A program made the translations under genes and the position numbers. A stretch of 64,000 bases of DNA from Sophora flavescens (lineage: Eukaryota > Streptophyta > Magnoliopsida > Fabales > Fabaceae). How positions within the stretch are numbered: the stretch's first letter is position 1; each line of letters opens with the position of its first letter. Positions 30,441 to 40,396 of this stretch are shown here, one piece after another. The notes beneath the pieces are model-generated. The model was not told the DNA's origin and made no database searches. It saw only the letters and a program-made list of their open reading frames with translations. Location of the stretch: assembly GCA_030762895.1 (NCBI GenBank), contig CM061070.1, positions 98,908,759-98,972,758 on the forward strand, given 5' to 3'.

Positions 30441-32040
30441 ATTCCTCATTTACCCTCAATTAAATAAAATATAGAATATTAATCATACCATGTTTTAATC
30501 CCTAATCCAAGTATTCCTTCATGTAGCAGGCATACTATTATATATTTTCTTTGTATAACGATGACAACCATCACAAAATGGGCCTCTCATAAATGGATAA
30601 GGATAAGGATGAGCCCTCAACACTCTCTCCACCGTCAAGATGGATATCCTCCCAAATCCAACGACCACAAACCCTCGTTCACAAATTATCCAATATCACT
30701 TCTTCTTCTTTTTTTAGATACTAGCTAGAACTAGAATGGTTACATGTGCGATGCACGTGATATTCACGTCTTTATAATAAATATTGTTTGCATTTTATAT
30801 CTCGAAATTCAAAATATTCGATTACTTAAATGAATAATGACTTTATGTATAAGTTATATTTGAAGTAGGAGTGTTGAAATAAATTTTGTTACTTGTATTA
30901 AATAAATTGTTCGTGCTAAAACTAAAAAGGAAAACCTTCTGGATAATGATTCAGTCATGAGATAAATATAAATGTATTATTGCTCTGTTTGATTTGCCAA
31001 ATTCGCTAGCTTATAGCGGATGAAAAAATAGTTTCGTATGGTAACTATTTTAAAAACTAGCTTATACTGTTTTTTCAATAGCTTATAGCGTTTTTTTCCA
31101 GACGCTACTTGTAGTTGCGTTTGAACTTATAGCTTATAGGTTATCATTTTTTCTTCCATTTTTATCCCTATTATTTTAATTAAATTCCTCACATACCCTC
31201 AATTAAATAAAATATAGAATATTAATCATACTATTTTTTAATTCCTAATCCAAGTATTCCTTCATGTAGCAGCCATACCATTATATATTTTCTTTGTATC
31301 ATATTGACAACCATCACAAAATGGCCCTCTCGTAAATGGATAAGGATAAGGATAAGCCCTCAACATATTCTCCACCATCAAGATGGATATATATCCTCCC
31401 AAATCCAACGATCACAAACCCTCATTCACAAATTATCCAATATCACTTTTTTTTTCCAGATACTAGCTAAGACTAGAATGGTGACCCGTACGATACACGT
31501 GGTATTCGCGTCTTTATAATAAATATTGTTTGCATTTTATATCTCGAAATTCAAAACATTCAGTTACTTAAATGAATAATGACTTTATGTATAAGTTTTT
31601 TTACTGGATGTATAAGTTATATTGAAGTAGGAGTGTTGAAATAAATTTTTTGTATGTACTAAATAAATTGTTGGTGCTAAAAACTAAAAAGGAAAACCTT
31701 TTGGATAAAGATTCAGTCATTAGATAAATATAAAGGTATTATGGCTCTGTTTGGTTTGCCAAATCCGCTAGCTTATAGCGGAAGAAAAAGTACTCGTATG
31801 GTAACCATTTTAAAAACTAGCTTATAACGTTTTTTTCACTAGCTTAAAGTGTTTTTTTCAGACGCTACTTGAAGTAGCGTTTGAGTTTATAGCTTTTAGC
31901 TTATCATTTTTTCTTCAATTTTCATTCCTACTATTTTATTTAAATTCCTCACTTACTAGAAAACTAATCATACTATTTTTTAATCCCTAATCAAAGTATT
32001 CCTTCATGTAGCAGCCATACCATTATATATTTTCATCTAT
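30441..32040 (-). repeat. Tandemly amplified Helitron/MITE module (two copies plus a part)
   Basis: The text AATTCCTCA...CCTTCATGTAGCAG recurs at 30441, 31184 and 31944, a period of 743-760 bp. Each full unit holds CCATCACAAAATGG...ATGGATATCCTCC, a Helitron-like end on the minus strand (ACTAGAATGGTTAC, then a GTGC-GAT-GCAC hairpin, 30734-30766 and a weaker copy near 31473), then AAATATTGTTTGCATTTTAT and a MITE end GCTCTGTTTG. A single further copy lies at 45250-45670. Several short ORFs are chance. Confidence 0.65.
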
Positions 32041-32452
32041 AAAAAATAAATTTATATAAAAATCGTATCAATATATAATTTTATTTTTATTATCCCGTTT
32101 TATTTGCTAAAAATAATTAAAATTAAATTAACATTAAAATTAGAAATTAATATTTTAATTTTTAAATCATAAATAATTTAAAATAAATTAAAATATTAAA
32201 AGTGATAATTATTTTAAAATAAATAATATGTATATATATATATATAAATAGAATTTTTATTAAAAACATGGAAACATGTCCTTTATGTCATTTTACATTT
32301 ACCAGCTAGTTATATCACTAGTTTTACCAAACACTTCAAATCTAATCCACTAGTTTATCGGTTATTAGCTAGCTTATCCGCTATCCACTATATAAGTTCA
32401 TCTGCTATAGGCTAGTTTATCCATTATCCGCTATTTTTTTGTCAAACATACC
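31747..32452 (+). mobile_element. Tourist-like MITE (GGCTCTGTTTGG) with internal extra sequence
   Basis: The left end GGCTCTGTTTGGTTTGCC follows TTA. The right end, read inverted, is GGGTATGTTTGACAAAAAAA and is followed by TTTAA. The interior includes the third partial module copy and AT-rich DNA, so the boundaries of the original MITE are not fully resolved. Confidence 0.45.
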
Positions 32453-32982
32453 CTTTAATTAAGGCTGAGAACATACCCTCAGCCTTTGTATGATCCTAAA
32501 GTTTTTGAAGGTATAACGTCAATCACACAACTTTTCAGCAAGCTTTATGGAAGTAATATGGTTGGACACTACTGCGAAATAATTATCAAATTACAAACCA
32601 TTTTTGTTGCTGTTCTTCACAGTTACAGGCATTGCTTTGTTGATTCTCTCACTCAATGTGACTCACTTCGTGCTTTACGCTGCTGAATTGTGCAGTTTCA
32701 GAAATAAAGAATTTTATTACAAAATGTTTATCAAATCAACTGATTTATTTAAGGTTCTATTTGACAAAAATAGCTGATAAGTTAGCTTATAGCTGATAAG
32801 ATAATTTTTAGTTGAGAGCTGAAAAGCTAGCTGATTGAATTTGAAGTGTTTGATAAAATTGGCGGTTGAACTAGCTTTATAAATGTAAAATGACACAAAA
32901 GGACATATTTATGATAGACATGATAAAGTGATAATTTCATTAAATGAATGTGGTAAAAACGAGAGAAAAGTCAATAAGCTAT

Positions 32983-33151
32983 TGTAGAGAATTTTTGCAC
33001 TTGGAAATTGTCTCTCTAATTGTATTCCTCTAAGATCTGGCAAATATAGCCCAATACAAGACTAAACAGAGTTAGTTGTAACAAACTAACTGATTAAGCT
33101 ACAACAAACAATTTAATCAAGGCAAGCAAGGCCTAACTAGAACTACTAACA
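32983..33151 (-). repeat. 3' LTR of the copia element
   Basis: TGTAGAGAATTTTT...ACTACTAACA on the plus strand; 169 bp, identical to 37239-37407. Confidence 0.95.
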
Positions 33152-33172
33152 AATCCTCCCTTAAACTGACTT
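33152..33172 (-). promoter_or_regulatory. Polypurine tract of the copia element
   Basis: The minus strand reads TTTAAGGGAGGATT just before the LTR. Confidence 0.75.
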
Positions 33173-33188
33173 GCAACAGGCAATCAGT

Positions 33189-33668
33189 TTAATCAAACAA
33201 TCTACACATTCCCAACCAATTTCTAAATTCTATAAAAGAATCAAGTTTTACTGGTTTAGTCATGCAATCAGCCAGCTGCTCTTGAGTGCCACAATGAACT
33301 AGTTCAATGACTCCCTTCTTGCACAGATCACGAAGGAAATGGAACCTTACATCTATATGCTTGCTTCGGCCATGGAGAACAGGGTTTTTAGAGAGCTTTA
33401 TAGTGGAGCTATTATCACACAGAATGGTTGTAGCCTCCCTTTGACTGTGACCAAGCTGTTCCAATATTCTTCTGAGCCATACACTTTGACAAGCACATGA
33501 AGCTGCAGCTATAAATTCTGCTTCTGTGGTTGATAGTGTCACAACAGGCTGTTTTTTAGATGACCAAGACACTGCACCTGACCCAAGCATAAACACATAA
33601 CCAGAGGTGCTTTTCCTATCATTCACATCCCCTGCATAGTCACTGTCAGAGTAGGCAGTGAGGTTCTA
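33189..33668 (-). pseudogene. Copia RNase H segment after an in-frame stop
   Basis: Same frame as the RT segment, separated by TAG at 33666-33668. Reads NLTAYSDSDYAGDVNDRKST, then GYVFMLGSGAVSWSSKKQ, LSTTEAEFIAAASCACQSVW and DVRFHFLRDLCKKG, the usual copia RNase H with its acidic residues (SDSDYAG, TEAEF). It ends with a normal stop (33189-33191) close to the 3' LTR. Confidence 0.85.
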
Positions 33669-35518
33669 TGTTCCTCCCCTTTTGTACATAATTCCCAACT
33701 CCAAGGTTCCCTTTAAGTATCTGAGAATTCGTTTTGCTGCTGCCAAGTGCATTTCAGTAGGCCTCTCCATGTATCTGCTTATCAAACAGACAGCATACAT
33801 CAAGTCTGGTCTAGTGGCAGTCAAGTACATTAAACTGCCCACCATCTGTTTATAACAAGTAGCATCAACCATCTTTCCATCTTCATCTTTAGAAAGCTTA
33901 CAACCTGGGACAATTGGACTTTTTACCATGTTGCTGTTCTCCATTCCAAACCTTTCCAATACTTCTTTTGCATATTTGGTTTGACAAATGAAAGTCCCTT
34001 TGTCAGTTTGACTTACCTCTATGCCTAAGAAGTATCTCATTTTTCCTAAATCAGTCATATCAAATTCCTTTTTCATTGACTCCTTGAATCTTTCAAACAT
34101 ATTTTCATCATTGCCAGTGAAAATAAGATCATCCACATACAAACTTACAATCAACAACCTATTACCTTCTGCTGTTTTCACAAACAATGTGTGTTCATGA
34201 GAGCATTTTTTGAAACCTTCTTTGCTGAAATAGGACTCAATTTTGTTGTACCATGCCCGTGGAGCTTGCCTCAAACCATATAGAGCCTTATTGAGCTTGT
34301 ACACCTTGTCTTCCTCTCCCTTTTTCAGATAACCTTGAGGTTGTTCTATAAACACAGTTTCATTCAGCTCACCATGCAGAAAGGCACTCTTGACATCAAG
34401 CTGAAACACTCTCCACCTTCTTATTGCAGCAAGGGCCATAATAGTTCTGATAGTGTCCCATCTAGCTACAGGTGCAAACACTTCATTGAAGTCAATGCCA
34501 TGTTGTTGTGAATACCCTTTTGCAACAAGCCTAGCCTTGTGCTTTTCAATCTTCCCATTCTCATTGTATTTTGTTTTGTAAATCCACTTCACCCCTATCT
34601 TCTTGGCATCAGATGGAAGACTTGCTAGTTCCCATGTGTTGTTTTTTTCAATTGCACCAATCTCATTGTCCATGGCCTTCCTCCATACAGTATGCTTTGC
34701 TGCCTCCTTATAGGAAACAGGATCTTCTGAAGAGCTAAAGATTGCCAAATTATGCAGTTCATCCTCAGCACTTTCAATATCATTTGTTTCATAATCATCA
34801 AGCCATGTTGGCCTTCTTCTATTTCTTCTGTCATTTGGTGTTGCTTCATTGATTGTCTCCTGTTCCATTTCTGTAATTACTGCAGGGACTGAATTCTCAA
34901 CTGGACTTTGATTGATTTCAGTTCCTTTTTCTGCTTCATCATCACTATTTTCAGCACATTCAATATCATTTCCTCCATGTGTTGCCTCTCTTTCCTTCCA
35001 TGGCCACTTGTCAGATTCAGCAAAGATAACATCTCTGCTGACTATTACTTTCCTTGAAACAGGATCAAAAAGTCTATATGCCTTGGATTCTTCACTAACT
35101 CCTAACAAGACACACTTAATGCTCTTGTTATCTAGCTTCTTTCTCTGTTGGTCAGGAACATGAACATGAGCAATGCAACCAAATATTCGAAAGTGATGCA
35201 CAGATGGCTTGACTCCACTCCAAGCCTCCTCAGGTGTAACATCTTGCACTGCTAGAGTGGGGCTTCTATTCAGCACATAGACTGCCCAATTTACTGCTTC
35301 TGGCCAAAAATCTTTTGGCACTTCCTTATGTGCAAGCATGCTTCTCACCATATTCATTATTGTTCTGTTCTTCCTTTCTGCAACACCATTCTGTTGTGGG
35401 GTGTATGCAGCAGTGAGTTGTCTTTTAATTCCATTTGTGCTACAGAAATTGTCAAATTCAATGGAAGTAAACTCTCCTCCTCTATCGCTTCTTAAACAGA
35501 CATATAGATTTTCCAGGA
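33666..35518 (-). pseudogene. Copia integrase C-terminal part and reverse transcriptase
   Basis: From the left of the frame break near 35520 it reads CLRSDRGGEFTS (second integrase aspartate), YTPQQNGVAERKNRTIMNM (glutamate), MLAHKEVPKDFWPEAV and the VHHFRIFGCIAHVHVP core, then an acidic linker. The RT (RVT_2) begins near AKHTVWRKAMDNEIGAIEKN, with FQLDVKSAFLHGEL and the catalytic pair in SLYVDDLIFTGND, then DLGKMRYFLGIEV. About 600 codons are open from 35357. The first methionine at 35337-35357 is internal to integrase, not a start. Confidence 0.9.
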
Positions 35519-35519
35519 C

Positions 35520-35771
35520 TCCTTTTCAACCATGGCTTTAAATCTTTTAAAAACATCAAGAGCAAGCAGATTTTTCCGACAAGAAATAAATCCAAGTTTT
35601 CCTACTATGGTCATCAATGAAGGTAATGAAGTACCTCTTGTGACTATTTGATTCAGGCTTGATTGGTACACATAGGTCTGAGTGAATCAATTCAAGTGTT
35701 TGTGAGGCTCTCCAAGAACTTGTCTTTGGAATGGATTCCCTATGCTGCTTTCCAATCATACAGTCGAGCAA
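35520..35771 (-). pseudogene. Copia integrase N-terminal/core segment between frameshifts
   Basis: Reads LDCMIGKQHRESIPKTS, then LELIHSDLCVPIKPES and RYFITFIDDHSRKTWIYFL, which holds the first catalytic aspartate (HSDLC) and the FIDDHSR signature. The frame is lost after FLSEKSA (near 35575); family sequence (LDVFKRFKAMVEKE) continues in a second frame for about 20 codons and then shifts again near 35520. Confidence 0.85.
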
Positions 35772-37150
35772 ACAACCGAGATGACTCCTTCAATCTTGGC
35801 AGGGCCTTTAACCATTTCCTTCGAGCCAGGGTCCTTAGACCTTTGATACTTGAGGTGTCCATATCTGCAATGCCACAACTGTGTACTGTCTTCACCAGTT
35901 ACTTGCATACAAGAAGCTGTGATTGCAGGGACTAGAATTGCAAACATTCTGTTGGATGACATTTTGCTGGAGATTATAAGCCCTTTCTCATCATGATACA
36001 CACTGCATCTATCATCCTTGAACACAACTGTCAAGTTCTTCTGCTGGAGTTGACCAATGCTCAGAAGGTTGTTTCTCAATTCAGGGATATAATACACATC
36101 ACTAATTATTTGTATTATCCCATTGATTCTCAGCTTGACACTTCCCTTTCCCATAACCACCATCCTTGAGTTGTCCCCAAGCTTTACTGATTCTCTGAAT
36201 CTTTCATCAAGATCAAAGAACCATTCTTTGTTTCCACTCATGTGATTACTGCATCCACTATCAAGAAACCATACCTTTGCTTTAGAGGAGTTCTTTACAT
36301 CTGAATGTGCCATAAGAAGAAGCTCCTCTTCTTCATTGAATTCTGCAAAATTAACATTTTCTTCCCACTCAGGGCATTCATTTTGGAAATGCCCCAATTT
36401 ATGACATTTGTAACACTCGACCAGATCTTTATTGAAGGGTTGCCTCCCTCTTCCTCTTCCACCCCGAGAGCCTCCACGACCCCTTCCTCTACCTCCAGGT
36501 TTTCCTGTATTTGTAACTTTGAGGGCCTGTTCCTCTTCTTTTTGACCTCTCATTCTCTGCTCATGCACCAACAAACTGCTTTGGAGTTCATCAACGGACA
36601 TAGTGATCACATTATTGGACTCTTCTATAGAACACACTACATAGTTAAACTTTAATGTCATAGAGCGAAGAATCTTTTCAACAATTAACGATTGCTCCAT
36701 CCTTTCACCATGGATCTTCATCTTGTTTGCAATTGCAAGAGTCCTTGCAAAATATTCATCAACTGTTTCTCCTTCTTTCATGGAAAGAACCTCAAATTCC
36801 TTTCTTAGGGCTTGCAATTGAGCTCTCTTGACCTTTGTGGATCCCTGATATTTCTGTTTCAGAGAATCCCAAATGTCTTTCGAGGTTTCTTTATTCAAGA
36901 TTGTCTCCAATATTCCCCTATCAATGGCTTGAAATAGATAGTTCTTACACTTTAGGTCTTTGAGTCTGCTTTCTTCGACTAGCTTCGATTGCTCTTGGTT
37001 TGCCTCAGCTGGAAGTGCCGGAATTCCATTCTCCACCAAGCTCCAATACTCCTTTGATCGAAGGAGGTTCTCCATCAACATTGCCCAATGATCATAGTGA
37101 CCATCGAACCTTGGAATCGCCGGCTGCACAAAATTGCTATTGTCTGCCAT
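35756..37150 (-). CDS. Copia gag, zinc knuckle, protease and GAG-pre-integrase
   Basis: The longest intact N-terminal part, 464 codons. It starts MADNSNFVQPAIPRFDGHY about 90 nt after the primer site, a normal copia gag start. The capsid-like region (UBN2-type) runs to about residue 215. A basic RG-rich patch (GRGRGGSRGGRGRGRQPF) and the zinc knuckle CYKCHKLGHFQNECP follow near residues 244-258. The protease has its aspartate in VWFLDSGCSNHMSG, near residue 296. LWHCRYGHL (GAG-pre-integrase) is near residue 426. The frame drifts just after it (near 35760), so the last 20 or so residues are not family sequence. Gag and protease themselves look functional; integrase and RT lie in other frames. 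Confidence 0.9.
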   Translation of the reverse strand: MADNSNFVQPAIPRFDGHYDHWAMLMENLLRSKEYWSLVENGIPALPAEANQEQSKLVEESRLKDLKCKNYLFQAIDRGILETILNKETSKDIWDSLKQKYQGSTKVKRAQLQALRKEFEVLSMKEGETVDEYFARTLAIANKMKIHGERMEQSLIVEKILRSMTLKFNYVVCSIEESNNVITMSVDELQSSLLVHEQRMRGQKEEEQALKVTNTGKPGGRGRGRGGSRGGRGRGRQPFNKDLVECYKCHKLGHFQNECPEWEENVNFAEFNEEEELLLMAHSDVKNSSKAKVWFLDSGCSNHMSGNKEWFFDLDERFRESVKLGDNSRMVVMGKGSVKLRINGIIQIISDVYYIPELRNNLLSIGQLQQKNLTVVFKDDRCSVYHDEKGLIISSKMSSNRMFAILVPAITASCMQVTGEDSTQLWHCRYGHLKYQRSKDPGSKEMVKGPAKIEGVISVVCSTV

Positions 37151-37221
37151 GGCTTCTTCGTTTCGTTCTCACGCTTCTCACTCACACAGAACACTGCAGT
37201 TTCTGTATCAGGCCCCTAGAT

Positions 37222-37238
37222 GGAGCTCTGGTACCAGC
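37222..37238 (-). promoter_or_regulatory. Primer-binding site of the copia element (tRNA-Met type)
   Basis: The minus strand reads TGGTACCAGAGCTCC two or three bases after the LTR, close to TGGTATCAGAGC. Confidence 0.75.
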
Positions 37239-37407
37239 TGTAGAGAATTTTTGCACTTGGAAATTGTCTCTCTAATTGTATTCCTCTAAGATCTGGCAAA
37301 TATAGCCCAATACAAGACTAAACAGAGTTAGTTGTAACAAACTAACTGATTAAGCTACAACAAACAATTTAATCAAGGCAAGCAAGGCCTAACTAGAACT
37401 ACTAACA
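37239..37407 (-). repeat. 5' LTR of the copia element
   Basis: 169 bp, identical by eye to the other LTR; short for a copia LTR but complete (TG...CA on both strands). Confidence 0.95.
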
Positions 37408-37565
37408 GCTATAAGTTATAAGCTAAATAAATTAGCTCATGAAGAAAAGCTATAAGCAAATGAGATAAGTTTGTTTACCAAACACCTCTATTTCAGTCAA
37501 ACAAACTTATAAGCTAGTCAAATAAGTTATAAGTTAACTTATTAGACTTCCCAAACAGAGCCTAA

Positions 37566-39585
37566 GATAGGAAATGACAATGGTATTAAACAAAAAAAAT
37601 AGTCTGATAAATAATAAATTTTAGTTTATTTTTTATAATGTAATGTTAATGTAGTGTATAATAAAAAATTTAAAGTTGGTAGTATTTGAAATAAAATAAT
37701 TTTAAAAATAATATTATTCAAAATGGTAAAAATTAATAAAAGTATTAGAAACAACAAAAGTCATTAGGAAGATAAGAAATTGCATACACAAATCTTTAAA
37801 CAAAATCATAAATGATAAAGTAAATTAATTAAAGAATTGAAATATTATTTAGAAATTACTTTCAACTTTGACAAATTTGAATCACGCTACAAACATTTAT
37901 TTAAAGAAGCAAATTTCTTTCGGTCCGTTTTGGGTTGTCTAAGTTACACCACCCAAAAAATATGCCACAATATGCTATTCTTTTAGAGTAATATGAACCG
38001 TATACGTGGAGTAATATATAATTGATCCTGTCAAAATAGTTTCTCTTGGTCAAATGTAGTATTTTGTTTTGTATTCGCACTTTAGGTCTATATCACTTTA
38101 TTGTATTTAAAAGTATTTATATTTTGTTTGTATTTACACTTCATCGAGAACCACAACCACTCTGAGTACCATCGTAAGCCACAGTTTTGTGACCAAATCA
38201 AAACCACCATGCGGGACCAACTGCTGTTATCCTTGCCACCACTACGTGAATCAGACGTTGTTCCCCTTCGTTGTGCTCCGCCACGCCTAGCCCCTCCCTT
38301 AGACACGAGCAGAACCAACACCACCACGCAAGGTCAGACTCCACTGTTCGAAGCGCACAGCCAAATGATGAATAAAGGAATTTGAGATGGAGATGTGAGG
38401 AGGGAAATAACACGATCGAGTTATACTATTAAACTAGAAACTAGACCAAAAATGCAAGTAGATAACCAGAAGAGGCTTCTGGTCTCTTTACTCACGAAAT
38501 GGAGAGTGAAAATACATTGATGGTGCGACAACGAAAGCAATTAAGGACTTTGACAATGAGGTGTAGGCGAGGTGTGTCGGATCAGACTTGGCAGTGTGGT
38601 GCGACGCAGTTGGAACAACAATGGTCAACACGGACTAACCCACAATGGTGACGCGATAGTGGTGCGACGACGTGGTGGACTGTGACAGTGGAGGCACGGA
38701 AGAGCTAGACCTAGTGACTATCTGGACAACAAAGTGTGCAACACTCTTTATGCAAATACTCAAAACCTTGTACATATTTGGCCATGTTTGACTTGGTCAA
38801 ATATTCATATAAAAAAGCTAATGTCATGTGACAATTTCATTAATCCACAGTATCTTTATGGTGCATGGGTAGACCATTTTTATTTTTATTTTTTGCATGA
38901 GGGGTACCTTCAACGTATAACCGATTTACATAATAAAACCGAATGCTAATTTCTGTCACCATATTATTTAATAAGTTTAATTTGATACATTATTAATATA
39001 GAGATTTTTACATTATCAATCATACATAATCTCTTTTAATTTTGTGCTTTACATTTATTAAAAAAAAACTAAATTTTGTGCTTAATATTCAATGAAAAAA
39101 ATTTATTTAATTTAAATTTATTATTTTACATTTTTACTCTCATGAGAGATAACTAGAAATGATTACAAAAATAAATAATCTATCTATTTGAATGTAGTCA
39201 AATTCTATCAAATTTTTAGTAGAATTTATAAATAACAAAAAAACTACGGGATTTGAATTGCAAATCAAAGTATTTCTTAAACTTTTGCATTCCGAACACA
39301 CTCTAACTACATATATTAGCACGAGAAGAAGCAACTCCTTGGGATTACTTTGAGGACATGCATGGATATCACTGGTCGTAAATTCCATGTCACAAACATA
39401 ATTGTCTAATATACAACATACTTAAGAAACACAGATCGACATATTCAAGAAATGAGAAATACATAACACAACCTTACAAGTAAATAGCAACATATGATTC
39501 ATTAACACACTTTAATTAATTGTAATCCCTGGGTAACTGGAGTTGAAAATTCGAAATGTCTTACTGAAGGATGCCCCAAAAGAAC
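37566..39585. other. Intergenic; a GC-richer patch at 38120-38720, otherwise AT-rich
   Basis: No gene is supported. 38120-38720 is less AT-rich and has overlapping short ORFs (38101-38385 plus; 38198-38413 minus) without any domain; it may be an old element fragment. 39500-39585 probably belongs to the 3' UTR of the RLP gene. Confidence 0.4.
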
Positions 39586-40374
39586 CTGCAAATTAAGTAA
39601 ATAATAGTTGTAAGGATAAATAATAAATAATAATAAAGTTGCTTTGAACTTTAACTACTATGCGATCAATAATATACAAAGTGTGTACTTGCTTTTCAAG
39701 ACAAATCTTGTGAGTCAAACCTGACAGGTTCTCTAGTTATTATAATTAATGGCACTTTGATCTCCTCATCGAACTCATTGGCACAAGTTATAATGAAAAA
39801 TAATACTATTGTATTACTGGTTTGCCAACCTCAATATGGCTGTAATTAAGAGAAAAATATATGAGAAAATGTATGATGTTATATGCTATGGTTAAGCTTG
39901 CATGTAACATACAATTTTGACAGGCTACAAGAATGTGCATTAAATTCCCTTAGATGCAAACTAATGGGTACAATAAAACTAGTTTACTGAAAATTTTCCC
40001 CTTCACGTATGGTGTGGACTATTAATCTGAAAGGGGAGCTTATCAACAAAAAAAAAATTGAAAGGGGAAAAAACAGTTTTTATTTTTATTTAAAAACTAT
40101 AGTATATCATCTTTCAAAATAATAAATACATCACTTTTAATTAAATATTTATTTTATTCCTAAACTAGTACCCATGAGCATATAATAGAAAAATCAATTA
40201 AACAAAACCTTAATAAGATTAAGAATAGAATATGTAATATTTTTTTTGGTAATTGAATAGAATGTAATTTATTACCCTTACCAATATATAAAGGGATCAC
40301 ATATTATATGGTAAAAAAAATTTATAATATTATATAAATCAAATAAAACCTCAAAGCACAAAGGTTCTACTTAC
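39586..40374 (-). other. Predicted 3' UTR intron of the RLP gene
   Basis: On the minus strand the stop codon (40397-40399) is followed 22 nt later by AATGAG|GTAAGTAG, a strong plant donor. A matching acceptor TAATTTGCAG|GTTC lies at 39586. The intron would be 789 bp and AT-rich. The distance from stop to junction is under 50 nt, so decay of the mRNA would not be expected. This is a prediction from splice motifs only. Confidence 0.4.
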
Positions 40375-40396
40375 CTCATTGGCAACTTGTTTGATC

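Larger units (their letters stand above)
32983..37407 (-). mobile_element. Complete Ty1/copia LTR retrotransposon, 4.4 kb
   Basis: Two 169 bp LTRs identical by eye, perfect target duplication GCTAT (32978-32982, 37408-37412), primer site, polypurine tract and a full gag-protease-integrase-RT-RNase H order on the minus strand. The polyprotein has three frameshifts (near 35760, 35575 and 35520) and one in-frame stop (33666-33668). The insertion must be recent from its LTRs, yet the copy is not able to encode an intact polyprotein. Confidence 0.95.
32753..37562 (+). mobile_element. Tourist-like MITE split by a copia insertion
   Basis: The left end GGTTCTATTTGACAAAAATA and the right end (inverted) GGCTCTGTTTGGGAAGTCTA are flanked by TAA on both sides (32750-32752, 37563-37565), as expected for PIF/Harbinger-type elements. 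Removing the copia element and one target duplication leaves about 380 bp, with AGCTGATAAGTTAGCTTATAG-type text in both arms. Confidence 0.7.

Noticed and set aside
36295..36655. Small ORFs antisense to copia gag
   Set aside because: Overlap the clear minus-strand gag/protease frame.
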